Origin: Dehalococcoidales bacterium
GTDB taxonomy: Bacteria; Chloroflexota; Dehalococcoidia; Dehalococcoidales; RBG-16-60-22
Direction: 5' to 3'
Length of the DNA stretch: 64,000 nucleotides
Assembly (NCBI GenBank): GCA_016783105.1
Contig: JADHXF010000001.1
Span: forward strand, 1-64,000
The notes under the pieces are model-generated. The model had not been told where the DNA came from, did not search any database, and worked only from the letters and a program-made list of their open reading frames with translations. Both the position numbers and the translations under genes were made by a program. Shown here one piece after another: positions 43,643 to 54,189 of this stretch (positions are counted from its first letter, which is position 1; the number at the start of each line of letters is the position of its first letter).

Positions 43643-44393
43643 ATACTTCTCTGGTTAGTACCTCCGGTTCGCCGTCAGTAATGGCAATGGTATGTTCGAA
43701 GTGTGCCGAAAGGCTGCCATCAGCTGTCAGTACCGTCCACCGGTCGTCACCAACACGGGTGCGCCAGTCGCCAACATTAACCATCGGTTCCAGGGCGAGG
43801 GTCATTCCTTTTTTCAGCACCGGGCCTGAATCGGGCAGGCCGAAATTGGGTATCTGTGGCTCTTCATGCATGTCTCGGCCAATGCCGTGGCCCGTGTACT
43901 CCCGCACCACAGAATAGCCTCTCGATTCGGCGTAGTCCTGTATGGCATGGGAAACATCACCTAGTTTGGCGCCGGCACGGGCGGCGCTGATGCCGGCTTT
44001 CAGGGCACCTTCTGTGGTCTCAATGAGCGCTTCCGTTTTCTTGCTTATCCGTCCCACGCCAACGGTCAAGGCAACATCACCCTGAAAACCGTCGAAAATG
44101 GCGCCGAAGTCAAGGGAAACGATGTCGCCCTCGCGGAGCACTCGCTTTCCTGGAATGCCGTGCACAATCTCATCGTTTACGGAAACGCAGAGACTGGCCG
44201 GAAAGCCATGGTAGCCCTTGAACGATGACCTGGCGCCACACTTTTCCAGCTCTTTGGCGGCTATGATGTCCAGCTCTTTTGTTTCCATTCCCGGTCTGAT
44301 TTTTCCCACCATTGTTTTTAATATCATCGCGACGATTCTGCCGGCCCGGCGCATGGCCGCGATTTCCTCTTCAGATTTAATAATAACTGTCAT
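43635..44393 (-). CDS. map: Methionine aminopeptidase, type I
   Basis: 252 aa. Metal ligands are visible in [17 protein letters not shown] (two Asp), [18 protein letters not shown] (His), ALEPM (Glu) and FEHTIAIT (Glu with neighbouring His). It removes the N-terminal Met from nascent proteins. It lacks the zinc-finger extension of longer forms. Its ATG overlaps the adk TGA (ATGA), so the two are translationally coupled. Confidence 0.96.
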   Translation of the reverse strand: MTVIIKSEEEIAAMRRAGRIVAMILKTMVGKIRPGMETKELDIIAAKELEKCGARSSFKGYHGFPASLCVSVNDEIVHGIPGKRVLREGDIVSLDFGAIFDGFQGDVALTVGVGRISKKTEALIETTEGALKAGISAARAGAKLGDVSHAIQDYAESRGYSVVREYTGHGIGRDMHEEPQIPNFGLPDSGPVLKKGMTLALEPMVNVGDWRTRVGDDRWTVLTADGSLSAHFEHTIAITDGEPEVLTREVYA

Positions 44394-45055
44394 CGAGTGA
44401 CCAGTTTCTCCTCGGGAAGAGCCGACACGATTCTTCGTGTCACCTCTTCCATGCCGCCTTCTCCGGCAACTTTTGCTGACTTGCCCTGGCGGCGGTAATA
44501 GTCAATGAGCGGTGCCGTCTCGGCAAAATATACGGCAAGTCGCTTCTTAACCGTTTCCGGTTTATCATCGGGGCGCTGGTAGAGCTCACCCCCGCACCTG
44601 TCGCATTTCCCCGCCACTTTGGGAGGGGAATTGACCGTATTGTATACCGCCTGGCACTGCCGGCAGAGCCAGCGGGCGCTCAGCCTCCTTATCAGTTCTT
44701 CTTCTGATACCTCGATATGAATAACTTTGTCAATTGTTTTCCCCTGCTCGCTCAGGGCACTGTCCAGTGCTTCCGCCTGCGGCAGGTTGCGGGGGAAACC
44801 GTCCAGGATAACCCCTTTCTCGCAGTCAGGAGCGGACAGCCGTTCCATGACCATCTGTATGGTTATCTCGTCGGGAACCAGTACCCCCTTTTCCATGCAG
44901 GTCTTCGCCTGTTTCCCCAGTTCCGTTCCCTGCTCCAGTGCTTGCCGGAACAGGTCACCGGATGAAACATGGACCATATTCAGCTTCCGGGCGACCATCG
45001 AGGCCTGCGTTCCTTTGCCGGCCCCGGGTGCTCCCATAAAAATTATATTATACAA
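44390..45055 (-). CDS. adk: Adenylate kinase, zinc-type, TTG start
   Basis: 221 aa from a TTG (45055) with AGGGG 6 bp upstream, just after secY. GAPGAGKGTQAS is the P-loop, LDGFPRN the AMP-binding segment, and the LID domain carries a zinc site (CRQCQAVYN...CDRCGGEL). It equilibrates ATP, ADP and AMP. Its location between secY and map is conserved in Gram-positive-like operons. Length is normal for long-LID forms. Confidence 0.96.
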   Translation of the reverse strand: MYNIIFMGAPGAGKGTQASMVARKLNMVHVSSGDLFRQALEQGTELGKQAKTCMEKGVLVPDEITIQMVMERLSAPDCEKGVILDGFPRNLPQAEALDSALSEQGKTIDKVIHIEVSEEELIRRLSARWLCRQCQAVYNTVNSPPKVAGKCDRCGGELYQRPDDKPETVKKRLAVYFAETAPLIDYYRRQGKSAKVAGEGGMEEVTRRIVSALPEEKLVTR

Positions 45056-45064
45056 CTTTTACCC

Positions 45065-46375
45065 CTATCTGATAAAGCCTTCATAGCGCCGCATCACGAG
45101 CTGCGCCTCAAGCTGCTTCATGGTGTCCAGTACCACGCCCACCATAATGAGCAGTCCCAGGCTGGAGAGCTGTATTACCTGGATATTGGTTATCTGCTGG
45201 GCGACGAAGGGCATGACCGCCACGCAGGCAAGGAACAGGGCGCCACCCCAGGTGATGCGGTTGATGACGCCATTCAGGTAGTTCTGGGTGTTCTTGCCCG
45301 GCCGGATGCCGGGAATAAACCCTCCCTGCCGTTGCAGGACTCCCGGTAAGTCCTGCTGCTGGTAAATCACCATGGTGTAAAAGAAGGCAAAAGCGACTGC
45401 CATGGCAAAGTAAAACCCCCAGTAAAACAGCCCCATGGGCAGGGCAGCAGTCGGGTCAAATAATCTCATGACCCAGTTGGCGAAATTGGGGTCGCTCGGG
45501 TTGGCAAAATAGCTGGCCACGATTCCAGGGAACAGGACAATGGACATGGCGAAGATGAGCGGAATCATGCCGGCCGCGTTCACCCGGAGCGGGATATGGG
45601 TGGTTCCGGCCTGGCGGTACATGCGCCCGCTGCGGAAAACGCTCTTGGCGTACTGTACCGGGATGCGGCGGTGTGCCTCGGTGAAGATGACGATGATCAT
45701 AATGGTGAGAACCACCATGAGTAAATAGGCAGTCAGGCCAGCGAAGTTCTCTTTGGCCAGGAAGCCCTGGCCAATCATTTGCGGTAGCTGTGACACAATA
45801 CCGCCAAAGATAATGATTGATATACCGTTGCCAATGCCATATTCCGTAATCAACTCACCAAGCCATACCAGAAACATGGTTCCGGCCACCATAGCCAGTA
45901 CCATCGATATCATTGATAGGGCATCGGTGCCGGAGAGGACCCCCTCGCGCTGCAGGTAGACAAGCTGCCCGTAGCCCTGGATGGAGGCCAGCGGTACTAC
46001 CAGCCAGTGGGTAATGAGGTTGATCTTATTTCTCCCCGCTTCACCCTCTCGGGAAAGCGCTTGAAGTCGTGGTATTACCGGCACCAGGAGCATCATGATA
46101 ATGGACGAGGTAATGTACGGATAAACGCCCATCGCGGCTATGCTGAGCCGCCGCATGGCGCCGCCGCTGAACATGTCCAGCATACCGAGCATGGCATTGC
46201 GTTCAAAAAGTGCCTGCAAAGCGGTCTGGTTCACTCCCGGAATGGGCACATGGGCGATAAAGCGGAAGATGACCAGAATGCCCACGGTGATGAGAATGCG
46301 GCGCCTAAGGTCCGGCAGACTGAAGGCGTCCAGCATTGCCTGGAACAGGCGTGGCTTACCGGGTCTGGCCCGCAT
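45065..46375 (-). CDS. secY: Preprotein translocase subunit SecY
   Basis: 436 aa with ten hydrophobic membrane segments. [26 protein letters not shown] opens the protein, [36 protein letters not shown] is the plug and TM2 region, and [19 protein letters not shown] the cytosolic loop that meets the ribosome. It forms the SecYEG protein-conducting channel. It overlaps rplO by 20 bp, with GGAGG inside rplO. Confidence 0.97.
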   Translation of the reverse strand: MRARPGKPRLFQAMLDAFSLPDLRRRILITVGILVIFRFIAHVPIPGVNQTALQALFERNAMLGMLDMFSGGAMRRLSIAAMGVYPYITSSIIMMLLVPVIPRLQALSREGEAGRNKINLITHWLVVPLASIQGYGQLVYLQREGVLSGTDALSMISMVLAMVAGTMFLVWLGELITEYGIGNGISIIIFGGIVSQLPQMIGQGFLAKENFAGLTAYLLMVVLTIMIIVIFTEAHRRIPVQYAKSVFRSGRMYRQAGTTHIPLRVNAAGMIPLIFAMSIVLFPGIVASYFANPSDPNFANWVMRLFDPTAALPMGLFYWGFYFAMAVAFAFFYTMVIYQQQDLPGVLQRQGGFIPGIRPGKNTQNYLNGVINRITWGGALFLACVAVMPFVAQQITNIQVIQLSSLGLLIMVGVVLDTMKQLEAQLVMRRYEGFIR

Positions 46376-46820
46376 ACGCCACCTCCTCGGCTTTCCCTCC
46401 GGCAGCTTCTATCTTGGCTTTTGCCGCTGCGGAAAACTTGTTTGCCCTGACGGTAACCGCGTGACTGACCTCACCAGTGGCCAGAATTTTTACCGGGTGC
46501 TTTAACGTTTTAACCAGGCCGGCAGCGTGCAGCTTTTCCGGCGTAACCTCGCTGCCTGCCTCAAATGTATTCAGTTTATCCACATTAACGATACTGTACT
46601 CTTTGCGGAAAATGTTGACAAAGCCGCGCTTGCGGGGCAGGCGTTTAATCAGGGGCAACTGCCCACCCTCAAAGCCCGGTCGCATTTTGTTGCCGCTGCG
46701 GGACTTCTGGCCATTCAGGCCACGCCCGGCATAGGTGCCGTGGCCACTGGCGTTACCGCGCCCCACTCTCTTTGGTGCTTTTCTGGAGCCTGGCGGTGGT
46801 GCGATGTTATTTTGCCTCAC
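46356..46820 (-). CDS. rplO: 50S ribosomal protein L15
   Basis: 154 aa, GTG start overlapping the end of rpmD by 14 bp. [37 protein letters not shown] and [14 protein letters not shown] are characteristic of L15, a late-assembling protein that binds 23S rRNA through its Gly-rich arm. It precedes secY as expected. Confidence 0.97.
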   Translation of the reverse strand: MRQNNIAPPPGSRKAPKRVGRGNASGHGTYAGRGLNGQKSRSGNKMRPGFEGGQLPLIKRLPRKRGFVNIFRKEYSIVNVDKLNTFEAGSEVTPEKLHAAGLVKTLKHPVKILATGEVSHAVTVRANKFSAAAKAKIEAAGGKAEEVAYAGQTR

Positions 46821-46998
46821 TTGTTTCCTCCACCTCGACGAGATGTCTTACCTTATTAATCATGCCCCGCAGGGACATGGAGTCATCACGAACGACGCTC
46901 TGGTGAAGCCGGTGAAAGCCAAGCGTGACCAGCGTGCGCTTTTGAGATCCGTTATAGCCAATGCTGCTCTTTATCCAGGTAATGCGCAGTTTAGCCAC
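46807..46998 (-). CDS. rpmD: 50S ribosomal protein L30, GTG start
   Basis: 63 aa from a GTG (46998) overlapping the last 8 bp of rps[35 protein letters not shown], then [23 protein letters not shown] is the L30 pattern. An upstream in-frame extension to 47043 lies within rpsE and is not coding. Normal short bacterial form. Confidence 0.95.
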   Translation of the reverse strand: MAKLRITWIKSSIGYNGSQKRTLVTLGFHRLHQSVVRDDSMSLRGMINKVRHLVEVEETSEAK

Positions 46999-47527
46999 CT
47001 GACTCTGCCTCCTCTGCAACGGCCTTTGCCTTGCGCCTGACAATCTCTACCTTCAGGTCCCTGAGCTGGCTGAGGCCGAGCATCGTCGCTTTGGCCACGT
47101 TAATATGGTTGTCGCTGCCCAGGGATTTGGTCAGGATGTCCTTGATGCCGCAGGCCTCGAGCACAGCACGCACACTGCCACCGGCAATAACGCCGGTACC
47201 GGGAGAGGCTGGTTTGAGCAGCACCCTGGCCGAGCCGTATTCGGCGAGAATTTCATGCGGTATGGTACCCCTGTCCATAGGTACCCTGATCAGGTTCTTC
47301 TTCGCCGCGGCACCGCCCTTGTTTATCGCCGACGGTACCTCGTTGGCTTTGCCAATGCCCAGCCCGACATGACCATTCCCGTCACCGGTGACCACCAGGG
47401 CGCTGAACCTGAGGCGTTTCCCGCCCTTCATTACCTTGGCAACCCGGTTGATATACATGAGACGGTCATTCAGTACCAGGTCGGCAACGTCTATGCGGCT
47501 AATCATTTGATCAATTTCTTTGGCCAT
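46991..47527 (-). CDS. rpsE: 30S ribosomal protein S5
   Basis: 178 aa. [44 protein letters not shown] is the double-stranded-RNA binding part, and [27 protein letters not shown] the C-terminal domain. S5 helps decoding fidelity and mRNA unwinding at the entry channel. Only 12 bp separate it from rplR. Standard in length and motifs. Confidence 0.97.
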   Translation of the reverse strand: MAKEIDQMISRIDVADLVLNDRLMYINRVAKVMKGGKRLRFSALVVTGDGNGHVGLGIGKANEVPSAINKGGAAAKKNLIRVPMDRGTIPHEILAEYGSARVLLKPASPGTGVIAGGSVRAVLEACGIKDILTKSLGSDNHINVAKATMLGLSQLRDLKVEIVRRKAKAVAEEAESGG

Positions 47528-47539
47528 TTTGATATTCCT

Positions 47540-47905
47540 TTAAAATTTCAACCCACTTTGCCGGGCTGCCTCAGCCAGGGCTTTAATCCTTCCGTGGTAC
47601 TTATAGCCACCCCGGTCGAAGGCAACCTCTTTAATACCTTGGGCGATAGCTTTTTTCGCAATCGCGGTGCCAACCAACTCTGCCCGGCCGGCTTTGTTTT
47701 TACCATCCAGCTGGCTTCTGGTTTCCGGGTCAAGGGTTGAGGCCGCCGCCAGCGTATGCCCTTTTGTGTCATCGATGACCTGTGCGTATACATGGTTCAG
47801 GCTGCGGAACACACAAAGTCGGGGCTTGCTGAGAGTGCCCTTTATTTGCATCCTTATCCTTTTGTGGCGCCTGTATCGTGCTGCTCTCGTTGTTATTCTG
47901 GTCAT
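47540..47905 (-). CDS. rplR: 50S ribosomal protein L18
   Basis: 121 aa. [34 protein letters not shown] and [28 protein letters not shown] are the L18 signatures. It binds 5S rRNA in the central protuberance together with L5. The ATG lies 2 bp after the rplF stop. Length is as expected. Confidence 0.97.
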   Translation of the reverse strand: MTRITTRAARYRRHKRIRMQIKGTLSKPRLCVFRSLNHVYAQVIDDTKGHTLAAASTLDPETRSQLDGKNKAGRAELVGTAIAKKAIAQGIKEVAFDRGGYKYHGRIKALAEAARQSGLKF

Positions 47906-47907
47906 GT

Positions 47908-48459
47908 CTACTTCTTTCCGACAACCTTACCGGCCTTGCCCGGCTTGAGGGTGACTCTTTCCCCGGCATATCTGATGCCTTTGCCTTTATAGGCATCAGG
48001 GGGGCGAATCTTACGGATTCTGGCCGCCATCTCACCGACCGCTTCCTTATCGATTCCGGAAACCTTGATGCGGTTGTTCCCCTCAACGGAGAGAGTGATT
48101 CCCGGCAGCGGTGTCACTTCAACGAGATGCGAATAGCCAACGCGAATCACCAGTTTTTCTCCGGCTTTCTCCGCCCGGTAGCCCACCCCTACGATTTCCA
48201 GATGTTTTTCGAAGCCACTGCTCACACCGGCCACCATATTATTGATGAGGCTCCGTGCCAGACCATGCTGAGAACGGTGTTCATGGTCGTCACTGGGCCG
48301 GGTCACAATGAGCGTGTTATCCTGCTGGGCAATGGCCATCTCCGGATTGAGGCTGCGGCTGAGTTCCCCTTTCGGGCCGGCCACTTTCACCCGGTTTTTA
48401 TCAATTGTTACCGTTACCCCAGAGGGTACGGTTATTGGCATCCGTCCTATTCTTGACAT
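47908..48459 (-). CDS. rplF: 50S ribosomal protein L6
   Basis: 183 aa. [19 protein letters not shown], the central [27 protein letters not shown] and the C-terminal [21 protein letters not shown] are typical. L6 is near the factor-binding base of the stalk. It follows rpsH by 22 bp in the spc order. Confidence 0.97.
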   Translation of the reverse strand: MSRIGRMPITVPSGVTVTIDKNRVKVAGPKGELSRSLNPEMAIAQQDNTLIVTRPSDDHEHRSQHGLARSLINNMVAGVSSGFEKHLEIVGVGYRAEKAGEKLVIRVGYSHLVEVTPLPGITLSVEGNNRIKVSGIDKEAVGEMAARIRKIRPPDAYKGKGIRYAGERVTLKPGKAGKVVGKK

Positions 48460-48481
48460 GTGATGTCACTCCATTTCCTGA

Positions 48482-48880
48482 TTACCAGACAAAGCAAAGC
48501 AGTTCCCCCCCGATTTCCTGGCGCCAGGCCTGATGACCGGCTTTCACACCCTTGGAGGTGGAGACAATGGCAATGCCCAGTCCGCTAAAGACGCGAGGTA
48601 TTTCCTTCCCACCGACATAGACCCTCAGTCCGGGTTTGCTTACCCGCTTCATCCCGCGGATGGCTGGCTTATTCTGGTCATAGTATTTCAGCTGGATTTT
48701 AATCACCCGCTGCGGCTTTTCCCGTACCACCTCATAGTCGGTGATGAAACCCTCTTCTTTCAGAATTCGGGCGATGGAGAGTTTCAGCCGTGACGATGGC
48801 ACCAGTACACTCTCATGCTTGGCCATCATGGCGTTCCGTATTCTGGTTAACATGTCGGCAATTGGGTCAGAAACAGTCAT
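48482..48880 (-). CDS. rpsH: 30S ribosomal protein S8
   Basis: 132 aa. [29 protein letters not shown] at the N terminus and [33 protein letters not shown] at the C terminus. The usual GLMT-D-ARK stretch here reads [13 protein letters not shown], slightly divergent. S8 organises the 16S central domain and in E. coli represses the spc operon. Confidence 0.97.
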   Translation of the reverse strand: MTVSDPIADMLTRIRNAMMAKHESVLVPSSRLKLSIARILKEEGFITDYEVVREKPQRVIKIQLKYYDQNKPAIRGMKRVSKPGLRVYVGGKEIPRVFSGLGIAIVSTSKGVKAGHQAWRQEIGGELLCFVW

Positions 48881-48898
48881 ATCATCCCCTCGGTTTTT

Positions 48899-49084
48899 CT
48901 ACCAGCTTGATTTTCTCACTCCTGGAAGCTGACCGGCCAGCGCCAGCCGGCGAAAACAGATTCGACACAGGCCAAACTGGCGGATATAGGCCCGCGGCCG
49001 TCCGCACAGGTGGCAGCGGTTGTGCTGCTGTACTCTGAATTTGGCCGGCCTCTGCGCTTTCATTATCTTTGATTTCTTTGCCAT
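48899..49084 (-). CDS. rpsN: 30S ribosomal protein S14, type Z (zinc)
   Basis: 61 aa, the short zinc-containing form. [25 protein letters not shown] gives the CxxC...CxxC zinc ribbon, and the end LPGVRKSSW is universal for S14. It begins [16 protein letters not shown], 2 bp after the rplE stop. Located between rplE and rpsH as in Gram-positive-type operons. Confidence 0.96.
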   Translation of the reverse strand: MAKKSKIMKAQRPAKFRVQQHNRCHLCGRPRAYIRQFGLCRICFRRLALAGQLPGVRKSSW

Positions 49085-49086
49085 TC

Positions 49087-49638
49087 CTACTCCGTTCCGT
49101 CCTTGGCGAAAGGCACGCCGAGCAGTTCGAGAAGATGCCTGCCTTCTTCATCCGTCTTTGCCGTGGTGGCGATTCCTATCTCCAGGCCACGCAGTTTTTC
49201 TATCTTGTCGTAGTCTATTTCCGGAAAGGCGGTTTGCTCTCTCATACCAAGGGTATAATTGCCCCGGCCGTCAAAGGCATTTGGAGAAACTCCAGAAAAT
49301 TCCCGCATCCGGGGTAGAACTGCGTTTATCAGCCTGTCCAGGAAGTTATACATCCGTTCACCACGCAGAGTTACCTTCATACCGATGGGCATCCCCGCCC
49401 GCAGCTTAAAGGCAGCGATTGACTTCCTGGCCCGGGTGACTACCGGGTGCTGCCCGGAAATGGCGGACAGGTCAGCCTCGGCCGACTCCAGGGCTTTGGC
49501 GTTCTGACTCGCCTCACCGAGGCCGATATTGAGCACTACTTTAATCAGGCGCGGTACTTCCATGACGTTACTGTAGCTGTGGCGCTCCATCAGGGCAGAC
49601 ACCACTTCTTTCTGGTATTTCTCTTTCAACCGCGACAT
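49087..49638 (-). CDS. rplE: 50S ribosomal protein L5
   Basis: 183 aa. [64 protein letters not shown] and a C-terminal [11 protein letters not shown] are standard. L5 binds 5S rRNA and P-site tRNA. Its ATG directly abuts the rplX TAG (TAGATG). Confidence 0.97.
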   Translation of the reverse strand: MSRLKEKYQKEVVSALMERHSYSNVMEVPRLIKVVLNIGLGEASQNAKALESAEADLSAISGQHPVVTRARKSIAAFKLRAGMPIGMKVTLRGERMYNFLDRLINAVLPRMREFSGVSPNAFDGRGNYTLGMREQTAFPEIDYDKIEKLRGLEIGIATTAKTDEEGRHLLELLGVPFAKDGTE

Positions 49639-49950
49639 CTAGTCAATCACCTCTTTGCACTTGCGGCAAATCCTTACTTTTCTACCGTCTTCTAAGGCGG
49701 TGAAGCCTACTCGGGTAGAGCGGTTGCACTTTTCACACAGTAGCATGACGTTGGAGACATTAATCGGTGCCTCAAGGTCAATGATACCGGCCTGCTTGAC
49801 CTGTCCCCGTGCCCGGGAGTGCTTCTTGATGAAGTTAATCCCTTCCACGAGAACCCGGTTTTTCTTGGGATAGGCAAAGCGCACCTTGCCCTTTTTCCCT
49901 CTGTCCTTGCCGGCGGTTACCAGCACTGTATCATTCTTCCTTATCTTCAT
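49639..49950 (-). CDS. rplX: 50S ribosomal protein L24, with C-terminal zinc motif
   Basis: 103 aa. RKNDTVLVTAGKDRGKKGKV is the KOW motif; INFIKKHSR and IDLEAPINVSNVML follow. The C terminus has two CxxC pairs (CEKC...CRKC), a zinc-binding version common in Gram-positive-type bacteria. L24 starts 50S assembly. Immediately followed by rplE. Confidence 0.97.
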   Translation of the reverse strand: MKIRKNDTVLVTAGKDRGKKGKVRFAYPKKNRVLVEGINFIKKHSRARGQVKQAGIIDLEAPINVSNVMLLCEKCNRSTRVGFTALEDGRKVRICRKCKEVID

Positions 49951-49962
49951 TATCTTTTACCT

Positions 49963-50331
49963 TTAGAGGACTTCCGGTGCCAGAGAGATTATCTTGGTAA
50001 AATCTTTATCTCTCAGTTCCCGGGCTACCGGTCCGAATATCCGTGTCCCTCGCGGATTGTTTTTATCGGTCAAAATTACCGCGGCGTTCTCATCGAACCT
50101 GATGTATGAGCCATCGGGGCGCCGGTAGGGTTGGGTAGTGCGCACCACCACCGCACGCACCACTTCGCCTTTTTTCGTGGCGGCACCCGGGATGGCTTTC
50201 TTCACCGAGGCGACAATGACATCGCCTACCCGGGCGTATCTCCTCCTCGTGCCGCCGAGCACGTTGATGCACATGATTTCCCGGGCTCCGGTATTGTCCG
50301 CGGCTCTTAATCTGGTATAAGACTGAATCAT
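49963..50331 (-). CDS. rplN: 50S ribosomal protein L14
   Basis: 122 aa. [71 protein letters not shown] and [13 protein letters not shown] are the L14 hallmarks. It forms an intersubunit bridge and is the docking site of silencing factor RsfS. Normal size and position. Confidence 0.97.
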   Translation of the reverse strand: MIQSYTRLRAADNTGAREIMCINVLGGTRRRYARVGDVIVASVKKAIPGAATKKGEVVRAVVVRTTQPYRRPDGSYIRFDENAAVILTDKNNPRGTRIFGPVARELRDKDFTKIISLAPEVL

Positions 50332-50349
50332 AATATTAAATCCTGACCG

Positions 50350-50631
50350 TTATGATATTTCTTCCGGTTTAACCTCGGCGACCTCTCTTCTGGTGATTAT
50401 CTCGGCAACACGCCAGTGTTTGTGTCGGGAGAGCGGCCGGGTCTCTACAATCCTGACCTTATCTCCTATCTGGCACTCATTTTTTTCATCGTGAGCCTGA
50501 TATTTGGTCACCCACGCGATGGTCTTTCGGTACTTCGGGAAGTGTTTGGAGGTGTTGATGGCCACTACCACCGTCTTATCCATCCGGTTGTTAACTACAA
50601 GGCCGGTTCTGGTTTTGCGCTTCTCTTCCAT
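50350..50631 (-). CDS. rpsQ: 30S ribosomal protein S17
   Basis: 93 aa. [42 protein letters not shown] and [24 protein letters not shown] are standard S17, an early 16S-binding OB-fold protein. Begins 4 bp after rpmC ends. Confidence 0.97.
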   Translation of the reverse strand: MEEKRKTRTGLVVNNRMDKTVVVAINTSKHFPKYRKTIAWVTKYQAHDEKNECQIGDKVRIVETRPLSRHKHWRVAEIITRREVAEVKPEEIS

Positions 50632-50635
50632 GACG

Positions 50636-50836
50636 CTACCTGTTCCCCAGTTCTCTTTCTTTCAGTATAGTTTTAATCCGGGCAATTCTCTTTTTCACCA
50701 TCGGCAGCTCGCGATGGTTCACCAGTTGCTTCGTGGCCAGCCGAAAGCGCAGGTTAAGCAGCTCCTGCTTTGATTCTTCCACTTGCTTTGCCAGGTCTTC
50801 GGTGCTCAGTGCTCTGAATTCATCAATCCTAACCAT
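50636..50836 (-). CDS. rpmC: 50S ribosomal protein L29
   Basis: 66 aa. [53 protein letters not shown] is the two-helix L29 pattern; it sits near the tunnel exit and helps SRP and trigger factor docking. It lies 26 bp after rplP. Confidence 0.96.
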   Translation of the reverse strand: MVRIDEFRALSTEDLAKQVEESKQELLNLRFRLATKQLVNHRELPMVKKRIARIKTILKERELGNR

Positions 50837-50862
50837 CGGCCAGTTCCTTTATACTCTCATTA

Positions 50863-51285
50863 TTAATGAATGGCGCCTGTCTCCCGGACCACGAATCTGG
50901 TGGCAATGGGGAGCTTGTGCGAGGCCAGGCGTATCGCCTCTTTGGCCGCTTTTTCATCAACACCCGCCAGCTCAAATAGCATTCTCCCCGTTTTTACTAC
51001 AGCCACCCAGTGGTCGGGAGCGCCCTTGCCACTGCCCATACGGGTCTCCGCCGGCTTCTTGGTGACGGGCTTATCCGGAAAAACGCGTATCCAGACTTTA
51101 CCACCACGGCGGATATAGCGGGTAATGGCACGCCTCGCGGCCTCAATCTGTTCCGCCGTAACCCAGGCCGACTCCAGTGCCTGCAGGCCATAATCACCGA
51201 AAGTTGTGGTATTGCTTACCTGAGCGCTCCCTCTGCGGTGTCCCTTATGGGATTTGCGATATTTAACCCGTTTCGGTTGTAGCAT
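50863..51285 (-). CDS. rplP: 50S ribosomal protein L16
   Basis: 140 aa. [19 protein letters not shown], then [40 protein letters not shown], and [24 protein letters not shown] are the L16 motifs. It stabilises A-site tRNA. Its first 23 bp overlap the end of rpsC, with GAGGAG just upstream. Confidence 0.97.
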   Translation of the reverse strand: MLQPKRVKYRKSHKGHRRGSAQVSNTTTFGDYGLQALESAWVTAEQIEAARRAITRYIRRGGKVWIRVFPDKPVTKKPAETRMGSGKGAPDHWVAVVKTGRMLFELAGVDEKAAKEAIRLASHKLPIATRFVVRETGAIH

Positions 51286-52390
51286 CTTTCTCCTCGTCTT
51301 CGGTTACGCGGGCCACTTCTGTCTCAGCGACAGTGTCGCTGGTTGTTTTCGTTTTTCGAGTTCGTTTAGCGGGCGCCTTTGTCGGTTTCCTCCCAGCCTT
51401 CTCTTTAGCTACTGCCTTGGTAGGTTCTGGTGAAGCTGGCGCCTCCGTTTTTACGGGCTTCGCGGCTCTGGCTCTTCTTTTGGCTGCTGGCTTCTCTTCT
51501 GCAGTTGTCTCGGTTGCCTCCACAGCTGCGGCCTCAGCCGGTTTCTCCTCTGTTTTTACGGCCGCTTTTCTCTTTCGTGATGGTTTGGCTGGTGCCTCTT
51601 CCGCTTTTTCTTTCGTGACTGCTTCCGCTGTCGCCGGAGTTTCCTCTATGGCTTCAGCGGTTACCCCCATCGTCTCCTCTTCCGGCTGGACAGCGGTGGC
51701 CGATTTCTCGCCAGCACTGACCTCCATTTCCGCAGGCACTCCTTCAACGGGTGGTTCCTTGGGTTCGGGAAGGATTTCACCTTTGAATATCCATACCTTG
51801 ACGCCAATCCTTCCCAGGGTGGTGCGCGCTTCGGTAAAGCCGTAGTCAATATCCGCCCGCAGTGTGTGCAGGGGGACCCGTCCTTCGTGCATTGTCTGGC
51901 GGCGGGCGATTTCAGAATCACCCAGCCGACCGGAGCAGCTGATTCTTATTCCCTTGGCGCCAGCCTGTATGGTACGGAAAATCGCCTGTTTCATCGCCCT
52001 CCGGTAGGCGATGCGGCGCTGAATCTGCTCGGCAATGGTTCGGGCAACGAGCATGGCATCCAGTTCCGGCTGGCGGATTTCCTGGATATTCAGGCGGACC
52101 TTCTTGCCGATGAGTTTTTCCAGGTAAACACTCAGCTCATCAACGCGCTGTCCACCCCGCCCGATGACGATACCGGGACGGGCGGTATTAATGGTAACCG
52201 CCACATCCTTTGCCTGCCGCTCAATCACCACGAGGGAAATTGCGGCATCGGCATACTTTGACTGGATGGCCTGCCGCAGCTTCAGGTCTTCCTGCAGCGA
52301 CTCGGCGTAATGTCTATCAGCGTACCATCTGGCCTGCCAGTCCTGTACGATGCCAATTCTAAAACCTATCGGATGAACTTTGCGCCCCAA
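51263..52390 (-). CDS. rpsC: 30S ribosomal protein S3 with long Ala/Lys/Glu-rich tail, TTG start
   Basis: 375 aa against about 210-230 usual. The TTG start (52390) directly follows the rplV TAA, with GGAGG 5 bp upstream; the encoded [14 protein letters not shown] is correct. Residues 1-207 are a full S3 including the KH domain [14 protein letters not shown]. Residues 208-375 form a low-complexity tail alternating acidic Glu/Ala blocks with basic [20 protein letters not shown] and AKRTRKTK blocks. The tail probably lies on the solvent side near the mRNA entry; its function is unknown. It overlaps rplP by 23 bp. Confidence 0.95.
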   Translation of the reverse strand: MGRKVHPIGFRIGIVQDWQARWYADRHYAESLQEDLKLRQAIQSKYADAAISLVVIERQAKDVAVTINTARPGIVIGRGGQRVDELSVYLEKLIGKKVRLNIQEIRQPELDAMLVARTIAEQIQRRIAYRRAMKQAIFRTIQAGAKGIRISCSGRLGDSEIARRQTMHEGRVPLHTLRADIDYGFTEARTTLGRIGVKVWIFKGEILPEPKEPPVEGVPAEMEVSAGEKSATAVQPEEETMGVTAEAIEETPATAEAVTKEKAEEAPAKPSRKRKAAVKTEEKPAEAAAVEATETTAEEKPAAKRRARAAKPVKTEAPASPEPTKAVAKEKAGRKPTKAPAKRTRKTKTTSDTVAETEVARVTEDEEKDATTETG

Positions 52391-52729
52391 TTATGCCTCC
52401 TCATCGGCAACGATTACCGTTATGTGACTGGAATTCTTCTGCACGGGGCTCATGCGGCCACGCGCCCGGGGATAGAACCGTCGGAGCCTTGGTGCTTCGT
52501 CGGCGTAAATACTGATGATTTTCAAATCTGACGGTGTCACCTGGTAGTTATTCTCCGCATTGGCCGCGGCGGACTTTACCGTCTTGGCCACCACCCGGGC
52601 ATTCGGCGATGGAGTAAACCTGAGCAATATCAGCGCCTCGTCCACCGTCTTGCCCCGTACCATATCGATTAACGGGCGGATCTTACGCGCTGGTATCCCC
52701 GTGTTTTTAGCAAAAGCTCGTACCTGCAT
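52391..52729 (-). CDS. rplV: 50S ribosomal protein L22
   Basis: 112 aa. VRAFAKNTGIPARKIRPLIDMVRGKTVDEALILLRFTPSPNA, then YADEAPRLRRFYPRARGRMSPVQKNSSHITVIVAD, which includes the beta-hairpin reaching into the exit tunnel. Its stop abuts the rpsC TTG. Normal length. Confidence 0.97.
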   Translation of the reverse strand: MQVRAFAKNTGIPARKIRPLIDMVRGKTVDEALILLRFTPSPNARVVAKTVKSAAANAENNYQVTPSDLKIISIYADEAPRLRRFYPRARGRMSPVQKNSSHITVIVADEEA

Positions 52730-52751
52730 TCTATACCTTACCTGTCATAAC

Positions 52752-53042
52752 CTACTGAGTTTGAACCTGGCTTGTCTTCTCTGACCTGGAGACATGACCG
52801 CGGAAAGTCCGGGTCAGGGCGAACTCGCCAAGCTTGTGTCCCACCATGTTCTCGGTGATGAAGATGGGCACATGCCTGCGGCCATCGTGCACGCCGACGG
52901 TCAACCCCACCATCTGTGGCAGTATGGTGGATGAGCGTGACCAGGTTTTGATGACCGCTTTCTGGCCTGACCTGATGACGGCCTCTACCTTTTTCATCAG
53001 TTTGGCATCAATATAGGGTCCCTTTTTTATTGACCGTGACAT
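52752..53042 (-). CDS. rpsS: 30S ribosomal protein S19
   Basis: 96 aa. [70 protein letters not shown] is invariant S19 sequence. It sits in the 30S head with S13. Located between rplB and rplV, as in all S10 operons. Confidence 0.97.
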   Translation of the reverse strand: MSRSIKKGPYIDAKLMKKVEAVIRSGQKAVIKTWSRSSTILPQMVGLTVGVHDGRRHVPIFITENMVGHKLGEFALTRTFRGHVSRSEKTSQVQTQ

Positions 53043-53051
53043 TGGTTACCT

Positions 53052-53882
53052 CTACTTACCTTTTCTCCGTTTTACAATCAATTTATCGGACGCTTTTGGC
53101 TTGCGGGTGCGGTAGCCGAGCGCCGGTTTGCCCCATGGTGTCTTCGGGCCGGGCATCCCTATGGGGCTTCTGCCTTCACCACCGCCGTGAGGGTGGTCTC
53201 GCGGCGACATTGCCGAGCCCCTCACCGTGGGCCGCCAGCCCATCAGCCGCTTGCGCCCCGCCTTACCAAGCTCGATGCTCTGGTGGTCAACGTTGCCTAC
53301 CTGTCCGACGGTCGCCATGCAGTCGCCACGGACGCGTCGCACTTCACCGGAAGGCATGCGTATCAGAGCGTACTCACCCTCCTTGACCATCAGTTGCGCC
53401 GAAGAGCCGGCGCTCCGCACCATCTGTCCGCCTTTTCCCTTCTCCAACTCAAGATTATGGATGAGGGTGCCGCTCGGAATGACATTCAGCGGCAGCGCAT
53501 TGCCCGGCCTTACTTCGGCATCCGGGCCCGCCATGACCGTATCGTCTATGTTCAGCCCAACCGGGGCTATGATATACCGTTTATCTCCGTCAGCGTAGTA
53601 AATGAGCGCAATTCGGGCGGAGCGGTTCGGGTCATACTCAATCGCCGAGACTCTGCCCGGCACGCCGGTCTTATCCCGCTTGAAGTCAACCATGCGGAGT
53701 TTCCGTTTGGCACCACCGCCCCGGTGGCGAACGGTTATTCTCCCCTGGTTGTTGCGCCCGCTGCGTTTTTTCAGCGGCGAAAGCAGCGATTTTTCCGGTT
53801 TATCCTTGGTTATCTCTTCAAATGTTGCGCCGCTCATTCCCCGCCGGCCGGGCGAGGTGGGACGGAATACCTTGATGGCCAC
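53052..53882 (-). CDS. rplB: 50S ribosomal protein L2
   Basis: 276 aa. [34 protein letters not shown], and the C-terminal [29 protein letters not shown] with the conserved His near the peptidyl transferase centre. It is a core 23S-binding protein needed for peptidyl transfer. Complete and typical in length. Confidence 0.97.
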   Translation of the reverse strand: MAIKVFRPTSPGRRGMSGATFEEITKDKPEKSLLSPLKKRSGRNNQGRITVRHRGGGAKRKLRMVDFKRDKTGVPGRVSAIEYDPNRSARIALIYYADGDKRYIIAPVGLNIDDTVMAGPDAEVRPGNALPLNVIPSGTLIHNLELEKGKGGQMVRSAGSSAQLMVKEGEYALIRMPSGEVRRVRGDCMATVGQVGNVDHQSIELGKAGRKRLMGWRPTVRGSAMSPRDHPHGGGEGRSPIGMPGPKTPWGKPALGYRTRKPKASDKLIVKRRKGK

Positions 53883-53904
53883 TCAATATCCCCCTTTTTT
53901 CGTT

Positions 53905-54189
53905 CTAAACACCTTCAAAGAATTCTATTTTGTCACCGGCTCTTAAGGTGACGAAAGCTTTCTTCCAGGATGGGGTGTTATACACGCGTCTGCCTATCCT
54001 TCTTGTCTTCCCGGAGACCATGACAATATTCACACCAGACACCTTCACCCGAAACGCTTTTTCCACAGCCTGCTTTATCTGGGGCTTGGTCGCCTCTTTG
54101 GCCACTTCAAAAGCGTATTTATTCTGCGCCTGTAATATGGAATTTTTTTCCGTTATCAGCGGGCGTTGTAAAACGTCAGACAGATGCAT
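53905..54189 (-). CDS. rplW: 50S ribosomal protein L23
   Basis: 94 aa from the ATG at 54189, which overlaps the end of rplD by 14 bp and has GAGG upstream; the longer open frame to 54234 lies inside rpl[55 protein letters not shown] is L23. It forms the docking site for trigger factor and SRP at the tunnel exit. Confidence 0.95.
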   Translation of the reverse strand: MHLSDVLQRPLITEKNSILQAQNKYAFEVAKEATKPQIKQAVEKAFRVKVSGVNIVMVSGKTRRIGRRVYNTPSWKKAFVTLRAGDKIEFFEGV

